Source: Deltaproteobacteria bacterium (GTDB lineage: Bacteria > Desulfobacterota > Desulfomonilia > UBA1062). From it: DNA of 64,000 bases. Below, one piece after another: positions 41,503 to 50,820 of this stretch. How positions within the stretch are numbered: position 1 is the stretch's first letter; every line of letters starts with the position of its first letter. Location: assembly GCA_015486075.1 (NCBI GenBank), contig WFSG01000005.1, positions 186,001-250,000 on the forward strand, given 5' to 3'. Position numbers and translations under genes: made by a program. The notes under the pieces were generated by a model, which did not search any database, was not told the origin of the DNA, and saw only the letters and a program-made list of their open reading frames with translations.

Positions 41503-44493
41503 TTATACCCCGTATTCTGTCCTTTCCACCAGCTCTACTTGCATTTCCTTGTTCAGGGTTACGAAGTATGCGTTGTACCCCGATATACGCACAAGTAGAT
41601 TCCTGTAGTTCTCTGGGTTGGCCATAGCATCCTTGAGCGTCTCAGATGTTACCACGTTGAACTGCATCTGCATTCCTCCCTCGTCAAAGTATGTCTTTAC
41701 GTATGAATGCATGGCGTTTACTATATCCTCTCTTGAGTCGTTTGCGCTAGGCGTTAGCTTCACGTTGAAGGCCATGTTGTTGTCCATATTTTCAGGATCA
41801 AGCCTTGCCACGTCTTTTATGTTATCGAGGAAGTTTCTTGAGGCAAGCGGGTGGGGTGTAAGCCCGGGTGTAAAGGCTTTCCCTGAAAGTCTTCCTGATG
41901 GAAGTGCACCTGAGAGGTTTCCATAAGCAACATGCTGTGACATGGACCAGAAGCCCGAGGTATACCTGCCTCCCCTGAAATTCTTATGTGATGCATACAG
42001 GTCGTGTATCAGCTTGGTGGTCCTCTTCGCTATTTGAAGAGCCTCTTCATTGCCAGATCCGAACCTTGGTACCCTGTACTGAACAAGTGCATGTAGCTTT
42101 GGATCGTTCTTGAAGTTGTTGTCAATGGCCTTCTTGAGGTCCTTGAAAGATATTCTTTCCTCGTCGAAGACCAGTTTCTTGATTACCATCATGGAATCTA
42201 CAACATCGGCAAGGCCTATGTTTGCACTACCAGAGGTATTGTACCTTGCACCGCCCTTTGTTACGTCGAGTGCCTTTTCTATTGCACCATCTATCATGGT
42301 GCTTAGTAGGGGCGTAGGCCTATAATAGGCGTGTATCTCGGCCAGCATGTTGTTAAGCTCTACTGCATGGTGTACGAGAAACCTCAGTTGCTCGGCAAAA
42401 GCGTTGTAGAAGTCCTCGAAGGTCTCGAATGTACCATCTTCTATTGAGCCTGTCTTGGGTCCGAGATCCCATTTCATCAGGGGGTGTCTCCCGTTGTTCA
42501 GGGCCATCTCAAGGGCAGCAACAAGGTTCAAGAGTATAGAGCCTGTATGGCCCATGTGCTTCCCTGACAGCGTAGGCTCCACACACCCGGTTGCTGACCA
42601 GTTCCTGATATCTTCTATCGGGTAGCCGTGTTGTTCAAGGGCCTTGAATACAGCCTTGTCATTATGCATGGAAGGGGTTGCTGCAGTTATAAGGTTTACC
42701 TCACATAACCTTTTCAGGTAGGTATCGCTGTTTTTATCTGGATTGAATCTGGCATTTACGTTGGGGTCACGTATAGATAGCATCTCAGTAACCTTAAGAA
42801 AGATATAGGTCATGTCATTCACTGCATCTTCACCTTCAGGTGTAACCCCACCAAGGGTTATAGCCTGATCCGAGGAGCTACCACCAAATAGATAGTTACC
42901 TATATCCGGTACCAGCGGCAGATGATCGGTACATCGCATGTAAAAGCACCCCACAAGCTCAATGGCTTTTTTGATGTATTGTTGCCTTTCTTCATCTGTG
43001 TAGAGCTTCTCCATATCCATCTCGTAATAGGGCTGTAGCCATTGGTCAAGTCTCCCGAGGGATAGCCCTGTATTTGTGTTCTCCATGTGCAGGGCAACCC
43101 ACATGATCCATATGGAGTTTATTGCTTCGTCTAGAGATGTGGCTGGCCTCTCTGGGACCTTTGAGCATATATCAGCGAGCCTTGAGAGTTCCTGTTTTCT
43201 GATGGGATCTTTTTCTTTCTGGGCTAGTCTGTTTGCTTGCCTAGATAGGTTAAGTGCATAGGCGTTTACTCCTTCTAGGGCGATTATCATAGATTCTAGG
43301 GTTGCTTTTTTGCCCTGATCGCTTATTGTCTCAATGCGACTTTGAATGTCTTCTATTATACCCTTGGTGCCCTTTTCTAGTACGAGTGGGAAATTGGGTA
43401 TCGTGTGGGATATGGCGACTGACTTCCATACAAAGTATGCCACGAAGCGTTCGTCAATCTGTTCACCAAGCGGGTAGTTATACTTCTTTCTTACGAGTTC
43501 CCTGAAATTTTTCTCTGCCCAGAAGGGAAACACGTCGTAATGGAGCACATTCCTGTCTTGTTCAGAAATACTGTAAGGGTTCAATATGCGCTTGTTCATA
43601 GAGTCAAGCTCGCCCCATATCATTGAGCCCTGTGCGTCAGGGTATATGACCACTCCTATCTCCTTTGCTGTGGTGGTTCCTGCTATTAGATCGTTTTTTC
43701 TTATTATGGGTTTTCTGTTCTGCATCAGGTACTTGAATGCAAGGGCTTGGCGCATCTCCGGTACCCATGGCTTGCCTGATTTGTCACTATCAAAACCGTT
43801 TCCACTGTACCACTCGGTAAGTAATCTAGGCCGTTCTGAACAGACCTCTGGCATGGTGTTAAAATGTATGTCGAGGAATTCCTTAAGCCTTGGGAAGTCC
43901 TCTATGCTATACTGTCTTAGGTACGGTTCATCCAGGTACTTGACGCCTGTATCTCTATTCTCGGCCTTCATCCTGTAATTCTTCCTTGCATTCAGTTCCT
44001 TTGCCAGCTTAGGATTGTTCATGGAGTATTCCCTTTTCCTAGCCTGAACGTCATTGGCGTGGATCTTGTCGAGCATTCTCTGGTGTTTCTTTCCCATTAA
44101 GAGTGCCACGTAGAAGTTAAAAAGTTGAAGGTAGGAGAGGTTTCCTTCCAGCATCAGTCTGTTTTGAAGAATAAGGTTCAGTACCTCGTTAGGCGTTATG
44201 TTAAGCATCTCCTTTAGTGTATCTTCATCAACAAAGTTAAGCACGACATCCGTGTTGCTTGGTATGTGACCAAGAACCTTCACGTGGCCATCCTTGAACA
44301 CGATGCTTTGGTTCACGCTACCTGTAACAGTCCTAAACCCAATGGAAAAATTGATCCATCCAGTGCTGCCTTTCATGTACCTCTTTAGGGCTGGCCTCAG
44401 GTTAAACTGCAATGCAAATAAATGTAGTAGCACGGCCGTCAGCACGTTGTAAGCCTTTTTTGTTTTCATTGGATGGTCTCCTTTTTCTTGCAT
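41503..44493 (-). CDS. Glycyl radical enzyme with N-terminal SCP2-like domain
   Basis: A PFL-superfamily radical enzyme of about 996 residues, roughly 150-200 longer than usual. The first 140 or so residues resemble an SCP2 sterol-carrier domain (VVLNFVDEDTLKEML, ILQNRLMLEGNLSYLQLF). The PFL-like domain follows with AGTTTAKEIGVVIYPD and ILNPYSISEQDR. The active-site loop is GCVEP, with a single Cys instead of the PFL Cys-Cys pair, as in dehydratase- and lyase-type members. The radical Gly is in RISGYNAYFV, 25 residues from the C-terminus. I start at the ATG after GGAG just downstream of tetR; a second ATG eight codons on also has GGAG. The substrate is unknown; the lipid-binding domain suggests a hydrophobic one. 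Confidence 0.9.
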   Translation of the reverse strand: MQEKGDHPMKTKKAYNVLTAVLLHLFALQFNLRPALKRYMKGSTGWINFSIGFRTVTGSVNQSIVFKDGHVKVLGHIPSNTDVVLNFVDEDTLKEMLNITPNEVLNLILQNRLMLEGNLSYLQLFNFYVALLMGKKHQRMLDKIHANDVQARKREYSMNNPKLAKELNARKNYRMKAENRDTGVKYLDEPYLRQYSIEDFPRLKEFLDIHFNTMPEVCSERPRLLTEWYSGNGFDSDKSGKPWVPEMRQALAFKYLMQNRKPIIRKNDLIAGTTTAKEIGVVIYPDAQGSMIWGELDSMNKRILNPYSISEQDRNVLHYDVFPFWAEKNFRELVRKKYNYPLGEQIDERFVAYFVWKSVAISHTIPNFPLVLEKGTKGIIEDIQSRIETISDQGKKATLESMIIALEGVNAYALNLSRQANRLAQKEKDPIRKQELSRLADICSKVPERPATSLDEAINSIWIMWVALHMENTNTGLSLGRLDQWLQPYYEMDMEKLYTDEERQQYIKKAIELVGCFYMRCTDHLPLVPDIGNYLFGGSSSDQAITLGGVTPEGEDAVNDMTYIFLKVTEMLSIRDPNVNARFNPDKNSDTYLKRLCEVNLITAATPSMHNDKAVFKALEQHGYPIEDIRNWSATGCVEPTLSGKHMGHTGSILLNLVAALEMALNNGRHPLMKWDLGPKTGSIEDGTFETFEDFYNAFAEQLRFLVHHAVELNNMLAEIHAYYRPTPLLSTMIDGAIEKALDVTKGGARYNTSGSANIGLADVVDSMMVIKKLVFDEERISFKDLKKAIDNNFKNDPKLHALVQYRVPRFGSGNEEALQIAKRTTKLIHDLYASHKNFRGGRYTSGFWSMSQHVAYGNLSGALPSGRLSGKAFTPGLTPHPLASRNFLDNIKDVARLDPENMDNNMAFNVKLTPSANDSREDIVNAMHSYVKTYFDEGGMQMQFNVVTSETLKDAMANPENYRNLLVRISGYNAYFVTLNKEMQVELVERTEYGV

Positions 44494-44506
44494 TAATATG
44501 TTCTCC

Positions 44507-45151
44507 TCACGAGTTATCCTCTGTAAAAGGAGCAATAAGTTCGTCTAACATCCTGTCTATCAATACTTGTGTATCTTCACTTACCTCCTGGAGCACCCTG
44601 CTGTTGTAAAGGGTCACAATGCCATGGAGAGTCGTCCAGAGCTTCAAGGTACAATAATCTACATCACTTTCTTTTACAGCCTTGTTAAGTCTTGAGATTT
44701 CCTTTATAACTTGTGAGGTTATATGTGCTACCTTTAGGGCAGTCTCCTTTTCAAAGCGTGCCACAGGTTCTATCTTTGTACCCACGTAGTCTGCATATTT
44801 GGGGGTGTTTCTATTGAACATGATATCATAATAATTGGCATTTTCTATTCCAAAGCTCATGTATGTTTCCATCATTGCCCTGAGTCTTGATATAGAGTTT
44901 TTATGCGTTTTGTATGCCTTTAGAAACAATTCGTAGAGTAAGGCGAAGCCCTCGGTCTGGATGGATAGATATAATTCATCCTTGTTAGTGTAATAATTGT
45001 ATATGTTGGCAGCAGTCATACCTATTCTTGAGGCGAGTTTTCTCATGCTGAAATTGCTGAAGCCTTCCTCTAGAATGATGTTAAGAGCCTCGTCAAGTAT
45101 CCTGTCCCTTGTTTCTTGAACCACCTCGGCCTTGCGTGCTGGTTTTGGCAC
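44507..45151 (-). CDS. TetR/AcrR family transcriptional regulator
   Basis: An N-terminal HTH (RDRILDEALNIILEEGFSNFSMRKLASRIGMTAANIYNYYTNKDELYLSI) is typical of TetR repressors, with a variable ligand-binding C-terminal part (about 70-214). The start is GTG with GGAG eight bases upstream. It is the first gene of the glycyl radical enzyme operon and ends 13 bases before that gene. It probably represses the operon and responds to its substrate or product. Confidence 0.9.
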   Translation of the reverse strand: MPKPARKAEVVQETRDRILDEALNIILEEGFSNFSMRKLASRIGMTAANIYNYYTNKDELYLSIQTEGFALLYELFLKAYKTHKNSISRLRAMMETYMSFGIENANYYDIMFNRNTPKYADYVGTKIEPVARFEKETALKVAHITSQVIKEISRLNKAVKESDVDYCTLKLWTTLHGIVTLYNSRVLQEVSEDTQVLIDRMLDELIAPFTEDNS

Positions 45152-45178
45152 CGATAAACTCCTTTTTTCTATTTCATT

Positions 45179-45206
45179 AACTATGTTAACTTAACGCTGT
45201 TTAGTT
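45179..45206. promoter_or_regulatory. Candidate TetR operator overlapping the promoter
   Basis: A 28-base pseudo-palindrome AACTA-N7-TTAA-N7-TAGTT lies 28-55 bases upstream of the tetR GTG. On the minus strand TTGACA (45212-45207) abuts it, so a repressor bound here would cover the -10 region. TetR-family operators are typically palindromes of this size. Confidence 0.45.
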
Positions 45207-45390
45207 CTTATGTCAAGATAATTAAGTGTCTTGTGTCAATAGCCGATGGGATAGCGTCAGGACGCATTTAGATGATTTTATCAGAAATTTTTTCAAAGGG
45301 TCTTGACAAAGAAGAAGTCGGTTTTATTTTATTGCTAGCTTTTAATGTCGTTTAGTGGGGATTCTGGTCCAAAAAGGGAGGTCTTAAATA

Positions 45391-45420
45391 AAAGGGGAGT
45401 AGGTTTACCTACTCCCCTTT
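45391..45420 (-). terminator. Rho-independent terminator of clpB
   Basis: AAAGGGGAGTAGG and CCTACTCCCCTTT make a 13-base-pair stem with a four-base loop directly downstream of the clpB stop. On the minus strand TTTTATTT follows the stem, a good U-tract. Confidence 0.85.
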
Positions 45421-45435
45421 GGTTTAAGAGGTCAA

Positions 45436-48087
45436 TTATAGTCCTTGCTGGGCCTGTTCTAACTCTTCTTGGCTTGGTGCATGTTTTGTATTTACCACGA
45501 GTTTTCCAGCCGCTGTATCCACATAGACGGTTGATCCATCCGCTAGTTCTCCAGAGACTATTGCCCTTGCTATACGTGTTTCGAGTTCGTGTTGCAAGAA
45601 GCGCTTGAGAGGTCTTGCACCGTAGACAGGGTCAAAACCCTCTCTTGCAATGAACTCCCTTGCTTGATCGCTCATTTCAATCTTTATCTGCTTCTCTGAC
45701 AGTCTCTTTCTTATGTCTTCTAACAGTAGCTCCACTATTCTTTTTATCTCTTCGAGTCTTAGTGGCTTGAACAGTACTATATCGTCAACGCGGTTAAGAA
45801 ATTCTGGGCGAAAATGCATCCTTAGCTCTTTCATGACAGTGTCTTTTACTTCTTCGGTTAACATTCCTCCCGTGGTTACGCCCTCGACTAGGTGATCTGA
45901 ACCTATGTTGGATGTCATTATGATGACCGTATTCTTGAAGTTGACAGTACGTCCATGAGAGTCAGTAACCCTGCCGTCGTCAAGTATCTGTAGGAGCACA
46001 TTAAACACGTCGTGATGGGCCTTTTCTATCTCATCGAATAGGATTACCGAATAAGGCTTCCTCCTTACTGCCTCTGTTAGTTGGCCACCCTCTTCGTACC
46101 CAACGTATCCTGGGGGTGAACCTATGAGCCTGGATACAGTGTGTTTCTCCATGTACTCACTCATGTCTATCCTGATCATGTTATCCTCTGTGTCGAATAG
46201 TGCCTCGGCAAGTGTCTTCGCCAGCTCGGTCTTTCCTACGCCAGTAGGCCCCAGAAAGATGAATGATCCAATAGGTCTCCTGGGATCCTTTATACCTGAA
46301 CGTGCACGTATCACCGCATCTGCAACAAGATTTACAGCCTCATCCTGGCCAACTACCCTCTTGTGAAGTATCTCGTCCAGTCTCAGTAGTTTTTCTTTTT
46401 CTCCCTCTACCAAACGGGATATTGGTATTCCAGTCCACCTTGATATTATCTCTGCAATTATGTCCTCGGTGACGCTTTCCCGTAGGAGCCTCTTTGAATA
46501 ACTTGCGTTGTTCAGCCTTTCTTCCTCTTCACGGAGTTTGGCCTGGAGTTCGGGTAGTCTGCCGTGTTTCAGTTCTGCGGCCCTGTTGAGATCATATTCC
46601 CTTTCAGCCTTCTCTATATGCCTTCTGGTTTCCTCTATCTCCTTCCTCAAGCTACTTACCTTATGCAGTGCATTCTTTTCTTTTTCCCATTGGGCCCGCA
46701 TCTCGGCTTCCTGAACCTTCAGTTCAGCAAGTTCCTTCCTGAGTTCTTCAAGACGCGCCTTACTTGCTTTGTCCTTTTCCTTCTTGAGTGCAGCCTCTTC
46801 TATCTCAAGCTGCATGACTTTCCTGGTCACTTCATCCAGCTCAGAGGGCATTGAATCAATCTCGGTCCTTATCATTGCGCATGCTTCATCTATAAGGTCT
46901 ATGGCCTTATCAGGGAGGAAACGGTCCGATATGTAACGGTTCGAGAGCATGGCTGCAGCAACTAAAGCGCCATCATTTATCTTTACACCATGATGTACCT
47001 CGAAGCGCTCCTTAAGACCACGAAGGATGGATATTGTATCTTCTACACTTGGCGGCTCGATGAGTACTGGTTGGAAACGTCTTTCAAGGGCAGCATCCTT
47101 TTCTATATACTTTCTGTACTCATCGACGGTTGTTGCACCTATACAATGCAATTCGCCCCTTGCAAGCATTGGCTTTAACATGTTACCTGCATCCATTGCT
47201 CCTTCGGCACGTCCAGCGCCAACTATATTATGGATTTCGTCTATGAATAGGATTATCTGCCCTTGTTTTGCCTTTATCTCGTTCAGGACTGCCTTCAGTC
47301 TCTCTTCGAATTCTCCCCTGAATTTTGCACCAGCAATAAGTGCGCCCATGTCAAGGGCGTATATAGTCTTATTCTTAAGGCCCTCTGGTACGTCGCCCCG
47401 CACTATTCTCTGTGCAAGGCCTTCTACTATGGCTGTTTTTCCAACACCAGGTTCGCCTATTAACACAGGATTATTCTTGGTCTTTCTAGAGAGTATACGT
47501 ATGACCCTTCTTATCTCGGCATCCCTTCCGATTACCGGGTCGAGCTTGCCAAGCCTGGCCTGTTCAACAAGATCCTGTCCGTATTTTTTGAGTGCCTCGT
47601 AGGATGTCTCAGGGGTTGCACTTGTAACACGTTGATTGCCACGTACATCCGTTAGTGCCTGGAGGAAACGCTCCCTCGTTATATTGAACTGGGAGAAAAT
47701 ACGACCAGCCGGAGAAGTATTTCCCTCTTCAAGTATAGCAAGGGCGAGATGTTCTACGGAGACATACTCGTCCTTCATGTGCTGGGCCTCCTGCTCGGCC
47801 TTTATGAGTAGTTTGTTTAGTCTCTGTGTAACGTAGACCTTGCCAGGTTCTACTCCTGGGCCAGAGACCTTTGGGCGTTTTTCAAGTTCTTTTATTAGCT
47901 CCTTCCTGAAGCTTTCTATGGGCACGTCCATTTTTGTGAGCAGGCGTGGAAAGAGGCCATCTTCCTGATCCACCAGGGCTAATAGCAAGTGCTCGCCGTC
48001 TATCTCCACGTGGCCATATTGTATGGCCTTTGCTTGCGCTTCTTGTAAGGCCTCCTGAGATTTCTGTGTCAAAGTGTTTATATCCAT
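45436..48087 (-). CDS. clpB: ATP-dependent chaperone ClpB
   Basis: Hexameric disaggregase working with DnaK. An N-domain (about 1-145, beginning [18 protein letters not shown]) precedes AAA1 with Walker A GEPGVGKT and Walker [10 protein letters not shown]. The coiled middle domain follows (about 405-520, rich in Glu/Lys heptads), then AAA2 with GPTGVGKT and ILFDEIEKA. The 883-residue length includes the full middle domain, which separates ClpB from ClpA/ClpC. It has its own heat-shock promoter and terminator. Confidence 0.97.
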   Translation of the reverse strand: MDINTLTQKSQEALQEAQAKAIQYGHVEIDGEHLLLALVDQEDGLFPRLLTKMDVPIESFRKELIKELEKRPKVSGPGVEPGKVYVTQRLNKLLIKAEQEAQHMKDEYVSVEHLALAILEEGNTSPAGRIFSQFNITRERFLQALTDVRGNQRVTSATPETSYEALKKYGQDLVEQARLGKLDPVIGRDAEIRRVIRILSRKTKNNPVLIGEPGVGKTAIVEGLAQRIVRGDVPEGLKNKTIYALDMGALIAGAKFRGEFEERLKAVLNEIKAKQGQIILFIDEIHNIVGAGRAEGAMDAGNMLKPMLARGELHCIGATTVDEYRKYIEKDAALERRFQPVLIEPPSVEDTISILRGLKERFEVHHGVKINDGALVAAAMLSNRYISDRFLPDKAIDLIDEACAMIRTEIDSMPSELDEVTRKVMQLEIEEAALKKEKDKASKARLEELRKELAELKVQEAEMRAQWEKEKNALHKVSSLRKEIEETRRHIEKAEREYDLNRAAELKHGRLPELQAKLREEEERLNNASYSKRLLRESVTEDIIAEIISRWTGIPISRLVEGEKEKLLRLDEILHKRVVGQDEAVNLVADAVIRARSGIKDPRRPIGSFIFLGPTGVGKTELAKTLAEALFDTEDNMIRIDMSEYMEKHTVSRLIGSPPGYVGYEEGGQLTEAVRRKPYSVILFDEIEKAHHDVFNVLLQILDDGRVTDSHGRTVNFKNTVIIMTSNIGSDHLVEGVTTGGMLTEEVKDTVMKELRMHFRPEFLNRVDDIVLFKPLRLEEIKRIVELLLEDIRKRLSEKQIKIEMSDQAREFIAREGFDPVYGARPLKRFLQHELETRIARAIVSGELADGSTVYVDTAAGKLVVNTKHAPSQEELEQAQQGL

Positions 48088-48138
48088 AACTTATCTTCCT
48101 CCCGTGTGCTGGTAAATCGAATATCCTAGCTACTTCAT

Positions 48139-48167
48139 TTATAGGGGCATGTACGTTCTGTTTCAAG
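48139..48167 (-). promoter_or_regulatory. Sigma-32-like heat-shock promoter of clpB
   Basis: On the minus strand CTTGAAA-N13-CCCCTATA matches the sigma-32 consensus (CTTGAAA, 11-16 bases, CCCCATNT) closely. It lies about 55-80 bases upstream of the clpB ATG, downstream of the hsp20 terminator. Confidence 0.75.
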
Positions 48168-48221
48168 AAGCATGCAATGTCTTAAACATGTGGTTATGAC
48201 CTGAAGATATTTGGAGGATAA

Positions 48222-48244
48222 AAAAGGGGGGCATTGCCCCCTTT
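48222..48244 (-). terminator. Rho-independent terminator of the hsp20 operon
   Basis: On the minus strand a GGGGGC-AAT-GCCCCC stem, extended by flanking A:T pairs, is followed by TTTTTT, 20 bases after the last hsp20 stop. It separates the hsp20 message from clpB. Confidence 0.85.
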
Positions 48245-48264
48245 CTAAAAGTTTTGATACTTTT

Positions 48265-48774
48265 TTATTCCGTTTTTACCTTGATCTTCTTCGTTTCCTT
48301 CTGTGCTCTTGCCAACTTGGGTATGGTAACATAAAGAACGCCTTTCTTAAACTTTGCTTCAGCCTTGTCCGGATCTATTTCACCTGGCAGAGAGATCACC
48401 CTCTGAAAGGACCCAAAGGATCTTTCTCGATAATAGCAATCTTTTTCCTTTTCCTCCTTTTCCTCCCTTTTTTCTCCCTTAATGGTCAGGGCATCGTTGG
48501 ATAGATGTATCTCTATATCGTTATCGTCCATTCCAGGCAGCTCTGCCGTTACCCTGAACTCTTTGTCATCTTCAGTGAGGTCGATACTTGGACTGAATGC
48601 CCCCAAGCTTTCCTCTATACCACCAAATGGGGCAATGTCAAAATCATGGAAGAAATCATCAAATAGCCTATTCATAGCCTTTTGTAGACTTACAATTGGG
48701 TGTTCTGCGCCTTCCCTCCTAATTCCAACATCCTTCCTTCCCCAGTTCCAAGGGGCTATATCTCTGATTGCCAT
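48265..48774 (-). CDS. Hsp20/alpha-crystallin family small heat-shock protein
   Basis: An ATP-independent holdase of 169 residues. The alpha-crystallin domain (about 60-160) starts FSPSIDLTEDDKEFRVTAELPGMDDNDIEI. The consensus GVLYVTIPK appears near the end. A charged insert KREEKEEKEKDCY lies in the loop. AGGAGGTGATCAGC precedes the ATG three codons after the track's start. It is last of three tandem paralogues. Confidence 0.93.
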   Translation of the reverse strand: MAIRDIAPWNWGRKDVGIRREGAEHPIVSLQKAMNRLFDDFFHDFDIAPFGGIEESLGAFSPSIDLTEDDKEFRVTAELPGMDDNDIEIHLSNDALTIKGEKREEKEEKEKDCYYRERSFGSFQRVISLPGEIDPDKAEAKFKKGVLYVTIPKLARAQKETKKIKVKTE

Positions 48775-48814
48775 GCTGATCACCTCCTTCTAAGAATTGT
48801 TGTTCCTTGATCTA

Positions 48815-49225
48815 TTATTCTGCCTTGACCTCTATCTTCCTTGCCTTTGCAGGCTCTGCCTTTGGAAGAGAGAGTCTTAGCACTCCATTTTTCATCTTTG
48901 CCTCTATTTTATCGCGGTTTATCTCTTCCGAGAGGTTGAAAGCCCTGTAGTAATCACCTGTCTCAAACTCAGAATACACCATGTTGTACCCTTCATGGGC
49001 CTCTGGTTCCAGACTGGCTTCTAGCGTGAGAAGGTCCTTCTCAAGAGTTATATTCACGGATTTCTCAGTGGCCCCAGGCAGGTCTGCCAGTATTACAATG
49101 TCGTCGTTCGTCTCATATATGTCCACTGCAGGGACAAAGGTTTTTCTGTCCCTTGTCCTCTCGACAAAGGTTGCAGGCCTTGCTTCATCTTTCTTAATCT
49201 TTATTTGTTTCTCCTTGTCTGCCAT
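48815..49225 (-). CDS. Hsp20/alpha-crystallin family small heat-shock protein
   Basis: The middle paralogue, 136 residues. The alpha-crystallin domain begins FVPAVDIYETNDDIVILADLPGATEKSVNI and includes YYRAFNLSEEINRDKIEAKMKNGVLRLSLPKAE. The Lys-rich N-terminus is short. The ATG is set by AGGAGGTGATAGAC, three codons after the track's start. It probably assembles with or substitutes for its neighbours under heat shock. Confidence 0.93.
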   Translation of the reverse strand: MADKEKQIKIKKDEARPATFVERTRDRKTFVPAVDIYETNDDIVILADLPGATEKSVNITLEKDLLTLEASLEPEAHEGYNMVYSEFETGDYYRAFNLSEEINRDKIEAKMKNGVLRLSLPKAEPAKARKIEVKAE

Positions 49226-49242
49226 GTCTATCACCTCCTTTA

Positions 49243-49680
49243 TTAATCAGCTGTTCTCACAGATATCTTTCTAGGTTTATCCGCCTCGGCCCTTGGAAGG
49301 GTTATCTTAAGGATCCCCGCGTTATAATTTGCCTCTACCTTGCTACTATCTACGCTAAAAGGCAGGTGAACCGTCCTCACGAAATTACCATGTACCCTCT
49401 CCCTCCTGTGCCAGATAACGTTCTTATCAGGCTTTTCTTCCGCTCGCGATCCCTTTATGGTTAGAGCGTCGCCAGTAACTGAGATGTCAATATCCTTGGG
49501 ATCAACACCAGGGATTTCTGTTGTAACTATTGCATCGTTCTCGCTAGCCCATATGTTAATACCCGGTGCTCCCTGTGCGTAATATGCCCTACCTGTCGTG
49601 GCTATTCCTGAGAATACACGGTTTAACTCGTCTTGAAGTCTCTGTATCTCTCTCCATGGATCCCAACTTGTCCACAACAT
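49243..49680 (-). CDS. Hsp20/alpha-crystallin family small heat-shock protein
   Basis: The first gene of the set, 145 residues, starting MLWTSWDPWREIQRLQDELNRVF, an N-terminal helix usual for bacterial Hsp20. The alpha-crystallin domain follows (PGINIWASENDAIVTTEIPGVDPKDIDIS) with AGILKITLPRAE. AGGAGGTGATCAGG precedes this ATG; the track's extra 19 residues are excluded on that basis. Confidence 0.94.
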   Translation of the reverse strand: MLWTSWDPWREIQRLQDELNRVFSGIATTGRAYYAQGAPGINIWASENDAIVTTEIPGVDPKDIDISVTGDALTIKGSRAEEKPDKNVIWHRRERVHGNFVRTVHLPFSVDSSKVEANYNAGILKITLPRAEADKPRKISVRTAD

Positions 49681-49739
49681 CCTGATCACCTCCTTGCAAA
49701 AAGTTTGTTGAGATCTAGCTCTCAACAGCTTCTGCAAGT

Positions 49740-49769
49740 ATATTAGGGTCCATGAATTTGAATTTCAAG
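49740..49769 (-). promoter_or_regulatory. Sigma-32-like heat-shock promoter of the hsp20 operon
   Basis: On the minus strand CTTGAAA-N14-CCCTAATAT matches the sigma-32 consensus with one or two deviations in the -10 element. A transcript would have a leader of about 50 bases before the first hsp20 ATG. Confidence 0.7.
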
Positions 49770-49927
49770 ACGGGAACTGAATGCGATAGGTAGTCAATGG
49801 CATGCTGATATTACCTAACATGCCATGGCTTGGGGATGAGCGGTCTTTATTATAAGCCAAAACCTGGCTTTTCTTTCTTTGACTAAGGTAAATTGGATCT
49901 CGAAAACAAGTGCTAGGCCCTGTGATA

Positions 49928-50563
49928 TTAGGGCATTTCTTCCAGGAGCTTAATCCTGAAGGCAAGCAAAAATAGGGATGGACATAGGTTTACGTTTTCT
50001 ATGGCAACGTTTGGAGGGACTCTTAGGTTTATCGGTACGAAGTTCCATATCCCCTTAATATTAGCATCTACAAGCAAATCTGTTACATACTGTGCAGATT
50101 CTACAGGTGTTGTTACTATGCCTATGGTTATTCTTTTCTTCTTGACGATTTCAGGCAGACGCCCTAGGGGGTATATGGGTACATTGCATATCCTTTTACC
50201 TATGAGATCTTCGTTTACATCAAATAACCCTTTTATTACAAAACCTTTCTCCCTGAACTTTTTATGGTGAACAATGGCCATCCCTAGGCGACCAACACCT
50301 ACAAGTACCATATTTGCACCTGTGGTAACACCGAGTGCATTTTCTAAGACTTTCTTGAGACTTTTGGTGGAATAACCAAAGGAAGAACTTTCAATGGTTT
50401 CAAAATGCTTGAGATCTTGCCTGATAGTTGATGGAGTTAATCCAAGGGCATTTGCTATCATAAAGGACGATACCCACTTACTTCCCTCTGCTTCCATTCT
50501 AGAGATATATTCGTGGTAAAGCGGTAACCTTTTAGTTGTCGCTGTAGGTATACGTTTTCTCAA
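49928..50563 (-). CDS. rex: Redox-sensing transcriptional repressor Rex
   Basis: NADH/NAD+-responsive repressor of fermentative and respiratory genes. The winged-helix N-domain (about 10-75: RLPLYHEYISRMEAEGSKWVSSFMIANALGLTPSTIRQDLKHF) is typical. The Rossmann domain has VGVGRLGMAIVHHKKF, and residues ending the protein form the domain-swap helix. At 211 residues it is standard. The start is TTG with AGGAG upstream and a good promoter. Target genes may include the anaerobic functions nearby, but no Rex operator was confirmed. Confidence 0.95.
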   Translation of the reverse strand: MRKRIPTATTKRLPLYHEYISRMEAEGSKWVSSFMIANALGLTPSTIRQDLKHFETIESSSFGYSTKSLKKVLENALGVTTGANMVLVGVGRLGMAIVHHKKFREKGFVIKGLFDVNEDLIGKRICNVPIYPLGRLPEIVKKKRITIGIVTTPVESAQYVTDLLVDANIKGIWNFVPINLRVPPNVAIENVNLCPSLFLLAFRIKLLEEMP

Positions 50564-50603
50564 GATAACTCCTACAAAGTTTATATTTTAACAATATTAA
50601 TTA

Positions 50604-50631
50604 GTTATAATAGTAAATATGTCTTTGTCAA
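50604..50631 (-). promoter_or_regulatory. Sigma-70-like promoter of rex
   Basis: On the minus strand TTGACA-N16-TATAAC lies about 40 bases upstream of the rex TTG start. Both hexamers match well. Confidence 0.6.
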
Positions 50632-50752
50632 CATTATTTGTAATCTGTTCGTAAGACTGCATAGTTTGGTATATTCAGCTCTAGTTATATAGATATTTGT
50701 GAATTTTTTATTATCCTCTTTTATGATTCACTCGGAAGCATCTTTGTCTTGT

Positions 50753-50779
50753 TAAAGGTTTTATTTTGAAAACCGATAA
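50753..50779 (+). promoter_or_regulatory. Sigma-28 (FliA) flagellar promoter
   Basis: TAAAGGTT-N11-ACCGATAA matches the sigma-28 consensus TAAAGTTT-N11-GCCGATAA with two substitutions. It lies about 40 bases upstream of the 69-residue ORF and flgM. The window also encodes FliA, giving a closed FliA/FlgM circuit. Confidence 0.85.
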
Positions 50780-50820
50780 GATATGTTGTATAAGTACTAT
50801 AGAAGACAAGGGGAGTGTAA

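Noticed and set aside
50690-50715. Rex operator half-site (TTGTGAA) near rex
   Set aside because: Only one arm is present; no matching TTCACAA arm at the right distance.
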